64,000 nucleotides of DNA. Source: Oscillospiraceae bacterium. GTDB taxonomy: Bacteria > Bacillota > Clostridia > Oscillospirales > Ruminococcaceae. The position numbers and the translations under genes are program-made. This document shows, piece after piece, positions 1 to 8,197 of the stretch. The notes below the pieces were generated by a model. It was given only the letters and a program-made list of their open reading frames with translations, had not been told where the DNA came from and did not search any database. The stretch's first letter is position 1; the number at the start of each line of letters is the position of its first letter. The stretch lies in NCBI GenBank assembly GCA_022835495.1, contig BQOK01000001.1, forward strand, positions 1,054,001 through 1,118,000, read 5' to 3'.

Positions 1-1
1 C

Positions 2-979
2 TTCTTTGGCGGCATTGTGGACGGTATCAAGAATTTTCTTGGCATTCATTCCCCTTCAACGGTTTTCGCTGACATTGGCGGCAACATGGCCGCGGGCGTT
101 GGCGAGGGCTTCGGCGGCGGTATGGATACCGTTTCCGCGGACATGCAGGGCGCAATGGGAAGCGCGGGCACACTTACAGCACAAGAAGCCGTGCAAGCCG
201 TAAACGATGGCATTATAGCGAATATCGGCGCGCTTGACGGCGCGGTATCGGCCATTGTCGAGCGGGTAACAGCAGGGCTTACAGCGCAGGCGGCGCGCCT
301 TAATCAGATCGGCGTTGACATGACGAAGTATATTGCTTCCGGCATGACAACGGGAACGCCGAATATTACAAACATTATCCCGCAGATCGTCCAGTCGATT
401 ATTACCGCCTTCACCGCGCAACAACCGAAGTTCACCGCGGCGGGCGTTGATATTGACAAGGCCATAGCGTCCGGCATGGTGCAGGGCACGCCGCAGATTA
501 CGGCAAAAATCCCGCAGATCATACAGTCGATTTTAACGACGATCAACGGGTTTGTATCGCAGTTCACGGCGGCGGGTGAAGAAATGGTGCGCGGTATCTG
601 GCAGGGCTTTCAAAATATGTCGGGGTGGCTGGAAAGCAAAGTGCGTTCTATGATGCGCGAAATTGTCGCCGCCGTAGAAGCGGAAATGCAGATTGCTTCC
701 CCGTCGAAGGTATTTGCAGGGATCGGCGCATACATGGCCGAAGGTTTAGGCGAAGGCTTCGCCCGTGAAATGCAGAATGTTGAAAAGACAATCCGCAGGG
801 CGACGGCTTCAACCGTTCCGGAGCCGCAAAGACCGTCCGGAAGGATCAGCAGGAACGACAACGCCGCCCGCGGCGTGCAAGTGGTTCAAAATATCTATGC
901 GAACGAAACGAGCTATGCACAACAACAGCGCGAGGCGGCAAAGCAATTCCGCTTGATTGCACGGGAGGTTATGGGCTGA
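2..979 (+). CDS. Phage tail tape measure protein, C-terminal part (5' truncated by window)
   Basis: The reading frame is open from base 2, so the gene starts upstream of the window and only the C-terminal 325 residues or so are seen. Two copies of the tape-measure-type C-terminal motif are visible, SPSTVFADIGGNMAAGVGEG near the start and SPSKVFAGIGAYMAEGLGEG near residue 235, both with the pattern SPS-x-VF-x-x-IG-x-x-M-A-x-G-x-G-E-G. Between them are alternating hydrophobic and polar segments with repeated AQQP/AAGVDI and AAGEEM units. Tape measure proteins set tail length and take part in DNA ejection. The stop codon overlaps the start of the distal tail gene (TGATG), which fits a tail operon. 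Family assignment rests on the motifs and on the neighbours. Confidence 0.85.
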   Translation, partial: FFGGIVDGIKNFLGIHSPSTVFADIGGNMAAGVGEGFGGGMDTVSADMQGAMGSAGTLTAQEAVQAVNDGIIANIGALDGAVSAIVERVTAGLTAQAARLNQIGVDMTKYIASGMTTGTPNITNIIPQIVQSIITAFTAQQPKFTAAGVDIDKAIASGMVQGTPQITAKIPQIIQSILTTINGFVSQFTAAGEEMVRGIWQGFQNMSGWLESKVRSMMREIVAAVEAEMQIASPSKVFAGIGAYMAEGLGEGFAREMQNVEKTIRRATASTVPEPQRPSGRISRNDNAARGVQVVQNIYANETSYAQQQREAAKQFRLIAREVMG

Positions 980-1857
980 TGGCCAAGAAAATCGAAAAGC
1001 TGATTTATACGAATGAGCGTGGGGAAAGTATCACCTTTTCCCACGCTTCTATTTTTCACACAAACGAGGTTAGCGGCCTTTCTGATGTGCGCAACGAGAT
1101 TTACAGCATTAACAGCATGGGACAGGACGGCGACACCTATTTAGGCAACCGCATTCAATCCCGCGAAATTGAGATTGTCGGAAGTATCAGGGAGCGGGAC
1201 AAGGACAGAATGCGGGATTACCGAAGGCAAATGAACCGTGTGTTAAACCCGCAGTATTCCGCGACACTGACATACGAATACGGCGACTTCCGGCGCGTGA
1301 TTGACTGCAAGATCGACAACGCGCCCGCCTTCACGCGGAAGGCTATTTTTCAGGACTTCACAATACAGCTTCTTTGCCTTAATCCGTTTTGGAGAAAAGA
1401 GGCAAAGACGCGGGACGATATAGCGACATGGATCGGCGGCCTTGAATTCCCCGTTGAAATCCCTCTTGCGGAAGGTTGGGAAATCGGGTATAGACAGCCT
1501 TCTTTGATCGTGAATGTCTATAACGAAGGTGATGTGCAAGCGGGTATTCGCGTAGAGTTCCGCGCGCTTGGCGTTGTCAAAAATCCTTCCCTTTTGAATG
1601 TGGACACACAGGAGTTTATAAAGCTGAATATCACGCTTCAAGCTGGCGACATTTTGAGCGTGTCCACGGGATACGGGGAAAAAGAAGTAACATTACAACG
1701 CGACGGCGTGACTTCTGACGCGTTCCGTTATCTTGATGTGGACAGCACATATTTTCAACTTTCGGTCGGTGATAACCTTTACAGGTATTCCGCGGAAGAA
1801 AACCTTGAAAATTTGGAAGTATCCATTTATCACGACGATCTTTATTTGGGGGTGTGA
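979..1857 (+). CDS. Phage distal tail protein (Dit-like)
   Basis: A 292-residue protein directly after the tape measure gene. The sequence has the layout of siphovirus distal tail proteins of the SPP1 gp19.1/Dit type: an N-terminal half with a ring-forming beta-rich domain (including the SREIEIVGSIRERDKDRMRD stretch near residues 57-77 and an RVIDCKIDN strand) and a C-terminal beta-sandwich-like half (from about residue 150). Dit hexamers join the tail tube to the baseplate and receptor-binding proteins. Position between tape measure and the next tail protein supports this. The start overlaps the upstream stop by one base, so translation is likely coupled. Confidence 0.85.
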   Translation: MAKKIEKLIYTNERGESITFSHASIFHTNEVSGLSDVRNEIYSINSMGQDGDTYLGNRIQSREIEIVGSIRERDKDRMRDYRRQMNRVLNPQYSATLTYEYGDFRRVIDCKIDNAPAFTRKAIFQDFTIQLLCLNPFWRKEAKTRDDIATWIGGLEFPVEIPLAEGWEIGYRQPSLIVNVYNEGDVQAGIRVEFRALGVVKNPSLLNVDTQEFIKLNITLQAGDILSVSTGYGEKEVTLQRDGVTSDAFRYLDVDSTYFQLSVGDNLYRYSAEENLENLEVSIYHDDLYLGV

Positions 1858-1860
1858 CGA

Positions 1861-2976
1861 ATGGAGCTATATATTTATGACCGCGACATGATATTGCACG
1901 GCGTAATTGATGAAATCAATTCGTTAATCTGGACGCGGCGGTATTGGTCGGCGGGCGAATTCAAGTTGCTTGTGCCTTTCACAAGCAAGCATGTTTCCCT
2001 TCTGGTAAAAAACAACCTGATAATGAAGCGCGGGGACACCGAGGCGGCAGAAATCAGGTATGTTCACATTAGCAAGAATTCACAGGGGCTTGAAGAAATC
2101 GAAGTGCAAGGAAAGTTTATCACGCAATGGATCGGGAAGCGCATTGTACGCGATCAGATCACCGCAACGAGCGGGACGCAGGATATTTTATACCGGATTG
2201 TCCGCGAAACGGTCGTTTCCCCGAAAGTGGCCACCCGCGCGATCCCGAATGTCTTAATTGATCCCACGGACGAAGACACCGGAAGCGGGAAAATAGACTA
2301 TACTTCCGAAGCCTTCACAAACGCCCTTCTTGCCGTGGAAACCGCGGCGAAGGCGGCAAAATTGGGCTTCCGGTTGCGAACCGATGTGAAGACCGGAAAG
2401 CACTATTTCAGTGTGTATAAAGGCCGCGATTTGACCGCAGACCAAACCGAAAACCCGCCGTGCATTTTTTCACAGGAATTCGATAATATCACGGAACAGG
2501 AATACACAAACAGCATTGAAAACCTGAAATCAACGGCTTATGTGGGCGGCGAAGAAGCCGAACCGCGCGTTGTGGCCGAAGTTGGCGGCGGCGCGGCTGG
2601 CCTTGACCGTGAAGAAGTCTTTGTGAATGCAACGGACATTACGAAGAAATACACCAACGAGAACGACGAAGAGATCACGCGCACCGATGAAGAATATTTA
2701 GCCTGTCTTGAAGAGCGCGGCGCGTCGGAGCTGGAACAATACGCCGAAACATTGAGCTTTTCCAGCACGATCAACACGCACGCGAATTTGAAGTACAGGG
2801 AAGATTACGACTTGGGCGATCGTGTGACATGCGTTAATAAACGATGGGGTATAAAAATCAATGTCCGGATAACGGAGGTTGCGGAAACCTATCAACAGAA
2901 CATGGAGGAAATAGACATTACTTTCGGGGAGAGCTTGCCCGCCCTGATTACACAGATCAGGCAGATTACAAAGTAA
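1861..2976 (+). CDS. Phage tail protein, ReqiPepy6 Gp37-like (Tal position)
   Basis: A 371-residue protein three bases after the distal tail gene. The N-terminus (MELYIYDRDM, then WTRRYWSAGEFKL at about residues 24-36 and QWIGKRI at about 89-95) matches the pattern of siphovirus ReqiPepy6 Gp37-like tail proteins, which occupy the tail-associated hub position in many Firmicutes phages. It has no obvious lytic domain, so it is probably a structural hub rather than a tail lysin. The central part near residues 225-270 is rich in Glu and Thr and may be an exposed loop. Function is inferred from family and order. Confidence 0.8.
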   Translation: MELYIYDRDMILHGVIDEINSLIWTRRYWSAGEFKLLVPFTSKHVSLLVKNNLIMKRGDTEAAEIRYVHISKNSQGLEEIEVQGKFITQWIGKRIVRDQITATSGTQDILYRIVRETVVSPKVATRAIPNVLIDPTDEDTGSGKIDYTSEAFTNALLAVETAAKAAKLGFRLRTDVKTGKHYFSVYKGRDLTADQTENPPCIFSQEFDNITEQEYTNSIENLKSTAYVGGEEAEPRVVAEVGGGAAGLDREEVFVNATDITKKYTNENDEEITRTDEEYLACLEERGASELEQYAETLSFSSTINTHANLKYREDYDLGDRVTCVNKRWGIKINVRITEVAETYQQNMEEIDITFGESLPALITQIRQITK

Positions 2977-2988
2977 AGGGGTGCAAAT

Positions 2989-3879
2989 ATGGAAAAATCA
3001 AGTTTCTTCAACAGTGTTTCCGGCGATCGCGTGTACCGCGCGGAAGAATGGGCTGAATATTTTGCTTCATTCATTGGAAACGGCGTGTTCCCTGTCCCTT
3101 CCACAAGCCTTCAAGTGGTGGCGGGTTCAGGAATGGCCGTCGCCGTGAAAACGGGTAAAGCGTGGATCAACGGCTATTTTTATTACAACACAAGCGATTT
3201 GCCCGTAACGCTGGCAACCGCGGACGGCGTGTTGAACCGCATTGACCGAATTGTTGTGCGGTGGGATTTGACCGAACGCAAAATTTCCGTTGCGGTGAAG
3301 TCTTCCGCGCCTGCAACTTCCCCCGTCGCCCCTGCTTTGCAGAGGGACGCGGACGCATACGAATTGTGTCTTGCCGATGTGCTTGTAGGCGCAGGCGTTA
3401 CGGCCATTTCACAGGCAAACATAACGGATCGCCGCCTTGATGGTTCCTTGTGCGGCGTGGTTGCGGGCGTGGTGGATCAGATAGACACCGACGCATTCAA
3501 CGCGCAACTTGAAGCGTGGTTTGCTGACTATAAGGAAATGAGCGTTGACGAATTCAACGATCTTGTTTCCTATATGGAAAGTTTGGAGCTTTTGGGCGAT
3601 CAGCAGTACGCCGCCCTTGAAGCCTACATGAACGACTTTAAGACCGACGCAGAAAACGACTTCAACGCATGGTTCGCAACCTTGCAAAATGTCCTTGACG
3701 AAGACGCCGCGGGGCATTTGCTGAACCTGATCCAGAACAACACCGCGCGAATTGAAATGCTGGAAGCCGTGCTTTTCAATGACATTACAACAAACCCGTT
3801 CTTGATCCTCTTTGACGATTTGGACGGCGTGACCGCAACGGGCGTTTGGAACGCGGCGTTGCAACGGATCGAATGTTGA
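2989..3879 (+). CDS. Phage baseplate / receptor-binding-associated protein
   Basis: A 296-residue protein preceded by AAAGGGG and starting at ATG 2989. The N-terminal 150 residues look like the conserved baseplate-anchoring domain of BppU-like or tail-fibre-like proteins: FFNSVSGDRVY at the start, then a beta-rich segment with NRIDRIVVRWD near residue 82 and ITDRRLDGSLCG near residue 145. The C-terminal half (about 165-270) is predicted to be helical or coiled-coil and acidic, with repeated FNAW/EAW patterns. This is the last obvious structural gene before the retroelement. The exact role, baseplate scaffold or host binding, cannot be settled from sequence alone. Confidence 0.7.
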   Translation: MEKSSFFNSVSGDRVYRAEEWAEYFASFIGNGVFPVPSTSLQVVAGSGMAVAVKTGKAWINGYFYYNTSDLPVTLATADGVLNRIDRIVVRWDLTERKISVAVKSSAPATSPVAPALQRDADAYELCLADVLVGAGVTAISQANITDRRLDGSLCGVVAGVVDQIDTDAFNAQLEAWFADYKEMSVDEFNDLVSYMESLELLGDQQYAALEAYMNDFKTDAENDFNAWFATLQNVLDEDAAGHLLNLIQNNTARIEMLEAVLFNDITTNPFLILFDDLDGVTATGVWNAALQRIEC

Positions 3880-4268
3880 CGCGGTGCGCCTGCAAGGGCG
3901 CGGAATTGTCGTGCATTATCGGGAATATCTTCACGGAGCTTCGCCCACCGTGCGACATGTGCGGCGGCGAGGCGGTGTCAATCCACGGGATCACGCCCAC
4001 AGGCCACGAAGCAACAATAACTTTGACGGCGGCGGGCTTTGATTTTGAGGGGTGCGCGGAAGATACCGCGCTTTTGCAGAGGATCAGGAAGGCAAGGTGC
4101 ATTTATGCAGGGACAAGAGAGGGAACGCAAAGAGCCGTCCGAATTCAATGTGATTGTGAAGGCGAAAGACCTTGTAAAGCATACCTTCACGATCACGAAC
4201 AGCACGGAGCGTTACCCGAAGAAATACCGCTTTACGCTGGTGAACCGCATACAGGAAAAAGCGGTTGA
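3873..4268 (+). CDS. Small cysteine-rich phage protein of unknown function
   Basis: ATG 3873 overlaps the stop of the baseplate gene (ATGTTGA), typical of coupled translation. The frame encodes 131 residues. The first 75 or so codons have the same G/C-rich third positions as neighbouring phage genes and encode a Cys-rich segment (CACKGAELSC, then PPCDMCGG) followed by HGITPTGHEATITL. The last 55 codons overlap the avd frame and have less convincing codon use, so the functional protein may be shorter, or the overlap may reflect a sequence error near 4100. I do not recognise the family. The paired CxC...C and CxxC could bind a metal, which is inference. Confidence 0.5.
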   Translation: MLTRCACKGAELSCIIGNIFTELRPPCDMCGGEAVSIHGITPTGHEATITLTAAGFDFEGCAEDTALLQRIRKARCIYAGTREGTQRAVRIQCDCEGERPCKAYLHDHEQHGALPEEIPLYAGEPHTGKSG

Positions 4269-4509
4269 TATTTACGAAATGACGCTTGAAGCGAACGAAT
4301 TAGATTTGCGGCAAGCGGACGAACACAGACAACGGCAGAGGCTACAAGCAAAGGCGTTGACCTATTGCAAGGAGCTTCTATTTTTTATAGAGCTTTCGCA
4401 GGAAATGGGCTTTATTTCTATGAAGAGTTGCGAATATTGGTCGAAACTTGCCCTTGAAGTAAAGTACATGATCGCCGCGTGGAAGAAGCGGGACAAAGCG
4501 AGAGTATAA
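4105..4509 (+). CDS. avd: DGR accessory variability determinant (Avd-like)
   Basis: A 134-residue, largely helical, basic protein. ATG 4105 is chosen because it is preceded by AGGAAGGCAAGG; an in-frame ATG at 4039 would lie deep in the previous gene. The sequence has the Avd/four-helix-bundle signature: an N-terminal LVKHTFTITNSTERYPKK followed by YRFTLVNRI, then two long helices, ending in a K/R-rich tail. Avd forms a basic pentamer that binds the reverse transcriptase and the template RNA and is needed for mutagenic retrohoming. Location directly before TR and the reverse transcriptase supports the call. Confidence 0.88.
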   Translation: MQGQERERKEPSEFNVIVKAKDLVKHTFTITNSTERYPKKYRFTLVNRIQEKAVDIYEMTLEANELDLRQADEHRQRQRLQAKALTYCKELLFFIELSQEMGFISMKSCEYWSKLALEVKYMIAAWKKRDKARV

Positions 4510-4563
4510 AAACCGTTTGGGGAACGCCTTGTAGGTTTTCTTTTCGCCTTCTGCCCGCCCCGC

Positions 4564-4664
4564 CGCCGAATTCCGGCAACTCGTACAATGTGCGCAATGT
4601 CAACACTTCGGGGGCGTTGAACAACAACAACGCGTACAACGGCAACAGGGGCGTGCGTCCGCTT
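4564..4664 (+). repeat. DGR template repeat (TR)
   Basis: A 101-base non-coding template between avd and the reverse transcriptase. It is identical to the VR at 6597-6697 except at six positions: TR T4618, A4623, A4627, A4629, A4630 and A4645 are C, G, G, G, G and G in VR. Four consecutive AAC codons (4620-4631) and another at 4644-4646 are the hot spots. The 3' end (GGGGCGTGCGTCCGCTT) has no adenine and is identical in both copies, as expected for the region that primes homing. Confidence 0.95.
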
Positions 4665-4835
4665 CGGTGGATCACTCGATCGAGTAGGCCACAGGCCGAA
4701 AGCAATGTACCACCATCAAAGGAAGGCGTTTCCCGTCCCCTGCTATCCACAGCGGGGACAAATACAGGATTGCCGATACCGGAGCATTGCCCGCAGGCAT
4801 GGCCGAGGTTATACACGGCAAGGAGATTTTTTGAC

Positions 4836-5939
4836 ATGACCGACTTTGAAAAAGTCTATAATTTTGAAAACCTATACCGCGCGTACCGGAAGGCGCGCCG
4901 CGGCAAAAGGTGGAAAGGAGCGGCGGCGAAGTTTGAAGTTAATTTGCTGGAAGCCCTGAACCTGTTAAGCGTGCAGTTACAGAGCCATACATACCGGCTT
5001 TCGCCCTACAACACATTCAAGGTTTACGAACCGAAAGAACGGGTTGTAATGTCGAACAGCTACAAAGACAAGGTTGTGCAACATGCGCTTTGTGATAATG
5101 TACTTGAACCGAGGGTGCGAAGCACCTTCATAAAAGACAATTACGCTTCACAGGTTGGAAAAGGAACGCACTTCGGCCTTGAACGGCTGGAAGGATTTAT
5201 GCGGAGGTTTTACCGTGTACGAGGTGTTGACGGTTGGGTATTGAAATGCGACATATCAAAGTATTTCTATAATATCAAGCACGACGCGTTAAAATCCTTA
5301 ATCCGCAAGTATATTTCCGATCCTGATTGCCTTTGGTTGCTGGATATGATAATAGACAGCACCGAAGGCAATGTAGGAATTCCGATCGGCAACCAGTCTT
5401 CACAAATATTCGCCCTTCTCTATCTTTCTTCGCTGGATCACATGGTAAAAGAGAAGTTAGGCATAAAATTTTATGGCCGATACATGGACGATTTTTATTT
5501 GATCCACGAAGATAAAGAATATTTGCGCTATTGCTGGAAGGAGATTGAAAGACATGTAAACGAATTAGGGCTTTCGCTGAATGCGAAGACAAATATTTAC
5601 CCGTTGAAAAACGGAATTGATTTTTTGGGCTTCCATTCGTATTTGACCGAAAGCGGCGCGGTGATCCGCAAGGTGCGCCGGAAGTCAAAGAACAACGCCC
5701 GCCGCCGTTTAACCAAAATGCGCGGGTTGCTGGAAGCTGGAAAAATCACGCCGGAAAAGGTGGAACAATCCTATAAAAGCTGGCGCGGCCACGCGTCGAA
5801 GGGAAATTGCTATCACCTGATCCGGAACATGGATCAGCATTACAACAAATTATTCGGGCAGTACGCCGCCGCGGGCAACCGTGGCGGCGTTGCTGTTTCC
5901 GAAGAAAAGGAGGAAGGCAAAGAATGTCGAAAAAGTTAA
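4836..5939 (+). CDS. DGR reverse transcriptase
   Basis: A 367-residue reverse transcriptase. ATG 4836 has AAGGAG at about 4819-4825; the frame is open upstream through TR, but that part is the template, not protein. Catalytic motifs are present: the first aspartate in LKCDISKYF (about residue 139), the DGR-type motif IGNQSSQ (184-190, where group II intron and retroviral enzymes differ), and YMDDF (216-220). FLGFHSY and a basic thumb-like region follow. The enzyme makes adenine-mutagenised cDNA from TR RNA together with Avd. The gene overlaps the target gene by 16 bases. All visible catalytic residues are intact, so it is probably active. Confidence 0.95.
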   Translation: MTDFEKVYNFENLYRAYRKARRGKRWKGAAAKFEVNLLEALNLLSVQLQSHTYRLSPYNTFKVYEPKERVVMSNSYKDKVVQHALCDNVLEPRVRSTFIKDNYASQVGKGTHFGLERLEGFMRRFYRVRGVDGWVLKCDISKYFYNIKHDALKSLIRKYISDPDCLWLLDMIIDSTEGNVGIPIGNQSSQIFALLYLSSLDHMVKEKLGIKFYGRYMDDFYLIHEDKEYLRYCWKEIERHVNELGLSLNAKTNIYPLKNGIDFLGFHSYLTESGAVIRKVRRKSKNNARRRLTKMRGLLEAGKITPEKVEQSYKSWRGHASKGNCYHLIRNMDQHYNKLFGQYAAAGNRGGVAVSEEKEEGKECRKS

Positions 5940-7657
5940 GCACGCTTGGCGTGGGAACAACCTTTGAAGTGCCCGTAAAGTCGGCTTATCGGTCGTTCTT
6001 GGGTGATTATGTCGTTTTCAAAATGGCAGACAAAAACCATTCGGGCTATCCGTCCGGAGCTATTACCCTGATTACCGACAAGATCATAGCGTTGCTTTGT
6101 TCCGACGCAAAAGAGCCAAACAACAGCGACAGCAACCGGAGAAGCTACGGCAACAACAGGCACATTCATTCCAATATCCTTCAATGGCTGAACAGTAACG
6201 CCGCGGCGGGAAAATGGTACAGCGCGAAGCACGGGCAGGACGCGCCGCCGTCAAGCGCGAATGTATGGGACAATGTAAACCCCTATGACACATGGGCGGG
6301 GTTCCTTGCTATGCTTGACGACGATTTTGTAGCGGCACTTATGACAACCACGCTTACCGTTGCCAAAAACACCGTTACAGACGGCGGGAGCTATGAAACC
6401 TTCACCGCAAAAATGTTCCTTGCAAGCACAACGGAAGTCGGGCTTGCAAACGAAAACGGGATTGCAGAGGGTTCAAAGCTGGCCTTGTTCAGCGACAACA
6501 CAAGCCGCCTTGCCTATTGTACGCAAGCGGCCATTGACAAAAGTAATTACGGGAGCGATCCGACGACTTCGCAGGCGTGGTATTGGTGGCTTCGCACGCC
6601 GAATTCCGGCAACTCGTACAATGTGCGCAATGTCAACACTTCGGGGGCGTCGAACGACAGCGGCGCGTACAACGGCAGCAGGGGCGTGCGTCCGCTTTGT
6701 AATTTGAAATCTGATATTTTGGTATCTGATAGCACAAACAGCCGCGGAAACTATGAATTCCAGTGGAACGCCGCACCGAGTACGCCGGACGGAATTTCCG
6801 TGCCGGAAAGCTGTTACAGCACGCAGAACATAACCGTAACATGGGGAGCTTCCACCGATCCGGACGGCGACGCGATCACCTATGTTCTGGAACGGTCGGT
6901 GAATAACGGGAGCTATACGAAAGTAACGGAAACCGCCGCCCGCACCTTTACGGAAGTCGTTTCTACAAGCTGGAACACGATTAAGTACCGCGTGAAGGCG
7001 CGGGACACCTACGGAAACGAAAGTGCGTATGTGACTTCTTCCGCGGTTCCCGTAATTCACAATCAACCGCCCGTCATTTCCGGACAAAACGCCGATCTTG
7101 GAACGAAAAGCGGCGACTTCTCTTACAAGTACACCGTGACCGATCCGGACGGCGACACGGTGACAGTGGTTGAAAAGGTGGACGAAACCACCTTGCGGAG
7201 CTACACGCCCACGCTTGGAGAAGAAAACACGATGAATGTTACGGGGCACGACTTCACCGCCCTTTCCAACGGCGCGCACACAATCACCATTACCGCAACG
7301 GACACCGTGGGAAATAAAGCGGTGCGCACGCTGACCTTCACAAAACAGATCAGCGGATTTGTTATCACGCTGGCCGCACCGCTGGAAGCGCAGGCACAGC
7401 CCACGCGCGCAAATGTGAAAGTAACGCGGGAAATTCCAGCGGGCGCAACTTTCAAAGTGGAGGCAACGAACAATCCGTTTGATCCTTCCCCCGCGTGGGA
7501 GGATTGCACAAATGCCGTAATTCAGGGCGTGGCGCATGTCTTCGAGAACACAATAAACACCGCCGTTAAATTCGGCATGAATATTCGGGTAACGGTGGAG
7601 CGCGGCGACGCTATTTCCGCGTGTTGGGTATCTTCGATCGGGGGGAATTTTGAATGA
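5924..7657 (+). CDS. DGR target: variable C-type-lectin-like protein with C-terminal Ig/FN3-like domains
   Basis: A 577-residue protein starting at ATG 5924, behind the strong site AAAGGAGGAAGG. Residues 1 to about 260 resemble the DUF6273-type C-type lectin fold used as a DGR scaffold; it contains WYWWLRTPNSGNSYN, then the variable segment (residues about 225-258), closing with RGVRPL. Variable residues correspond to S-N-D-S-G and G-S in place of template L-N-N-N-N and G-N. After the lectin domain come two beta-sandwich repeats (about 285-370 and 375-470), each with the calcium-site-like motif DPDGD, then a further beta-rich domain. It is probably displayed on the virion to bind changing host receptors. 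The VR is central rather than C-terminal, which is less common. Confidence 0.9.
   Translation: MSKKLSTLGVGTTFEVPVKSAYRSFLGDYVVFKMADKNHSGYPSGAITLITDKIIALLCSDAKEPNNSDSNRRSYGNNRHIHSNILQWLNSNAAAGKWYSAKHGQDAPPSSANVWDNVNPYDTWAGFLAMLDDDFVAALMTTTLTVAKNTVTDGGSYETFTAKMFLASTTEVGLANENGIAEGSKLALFSDNTSRLAYCTQAAIDKSNYGSDPTTSQAWYWWLRTPNSGNSYNVRNVNTSGASNDSGAYNGSRGVRPLCNLKSDILVSDSTNSRGNYEFQWNAAPSTPDGISVPESCYSTQNITVTWGASTDPDGDAITYVLERSVNNGSYTKVTETAARTFTEVVSTSWNTIKYRVKARDTYGNESAYVTSSAVPVIHNQPPVISGQNADLGTKSGDFSYKYTVTDPDGDTVTVVEKVDETTLRSYTPTLGEENTMNVTGHDFTALSNGAHTITITATDTVGNKAVRTLTFTKQISGFVITLAAPLEAQAQPTRANVKVTREIPAGATFKVEATNNPFDPSPAWEDCTNAVIQGVAHVFENTINTAVKFGMNIRVTVERGDAISACWVSSIGGNFE
6597..6697 (+). repeat. DGR variable repeat (VR)
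   Basis: A 101-base copy of TR inside the target gene, codons about 225-258. Differences from TR are listed under the template repeat. All five adenine changes are A to G, changing Asn codons AAC to GAC, AGC, GGC and AGC; the sixth difference is T to C in a TTG/TCG codon. Many other TR adenines are unchanged, so this copy has been little diversified, or selection has kept it. Confidence 0.95.
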
Positions 7658-8184
7658 GCGTGACATACAGACCGGACAAGCCAAACGAAACAGAGGAATT
7701 GAAGAAGGAAGTTGAAACTGTGAAGGCGGCGGGCGAAAGCACCGCCGCCCTTCTTTCCCTTTCTTTCAAAGCGCAGATTGTCGCAGACCGCGCCGCGGGA
7801 ACGAACGCGATCGCCGATGAAATGATCCTTGCGTCAACGGATATTGTGGATTATCCGGAGTATCAGGACAACCACGAATACAAGACAAAAGGCGAAATTA
7901 TCAGGTGCGACGGCCTTTATTATGAGATCGTCGCGCCGCACACTTCCAACGCCGCCGCGTATCCCGTGCAAACCACCTTTGCATATTACCGTCTTGTCGA
8001 GCTGGAACACGCGGGGACGCTTGACGATCCGATACCATATCCGGAAACCGCGGGGATCGTCGTAAATGTGGTTGAGGGGCTTTATTACAGCTACAAAGGC
8101 GCGCTATATCTGGCGAAGGCCGATATGCCGAATTGCGTTTACCCGCCCGACACGGCGGGTTTGTGGCAATGGGAAAAGGTGTAA
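7654..8184 (+). CDS. Phage tail-associated protein, carbohydrate-binding-module-like, function unknown
   Basis: A 176-residue protein whose ATG overlaps the target gene stop by four bases (ATGA), suggesting coupled expression. The N-terminal 50 residues are helical and charged (EETEELKKEVETVKAAGES-like). The middle has a segment with the look of a chitin/cellulose-binding type 3 module (YQDNHEYKTKGEIIRCDGLYYE, about residues 69-90, and a second YYSYKGALYLAK near 148), ending in GLWQWEKV. Such modules occur in phage tail fibres. Coupling to the variable protein makes it a candidate chaperone or anchor for that protein, which is inference. Confidence 0.55.
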   Translation: MSVTYRPDKPNETEELKKEVETVKAAGESTAALLSLSFKAQIVADRAAGTNAIADEMILASTDIVDYPEYQDNHEYKTKGEIIRCDGLYYEIVAPHTSNAAAYPVQTTFAYYRLVELEHAGTLDDPIPYPETAGIVVNVVEGLYYSYKGALYLAKADMPNCVYPPDTAGLWQWEKV

Positions 8185-8197
8185 AGGTGGTGAAAAC

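Larger units (their letters stand above)
4105..7657 (+). other. Diversity-generating retroelement (DGR) cassette
   Basis: Four expected parts occur in order: an Avd-like four-helix-bundle protein, a template repeat (TR), a DGR-type reverse transcriptase, and a target gene with a variable repeat (VR) matching TR over 101 bases with six differences, five of them at TR adenines. This is the defining arrangement of a DGR, which copies TR RNA into cDNA with adenine errors and writes it into VR. The target lies downstream of the reverse transcriptase, unlike the Bordetella phage BPP-1 order. Confidence 0.95.

Noticed and set aside
4479-4835. N-terminal extension of the reverse transcriptase through the template repeat
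   Set aside because: This stretch is the non-coding TR and its flanks; ATG 4836 has a proper ribosome binding site and gives the normal DGR enzyme length.
4564-6697. TR/VR pair as a simple tandem duplication
   Set aside because: Differences cluster at TR adenines, a reverse transcriptase and Avd lie alongside, and the 3' end is invariant; this is a DGR.
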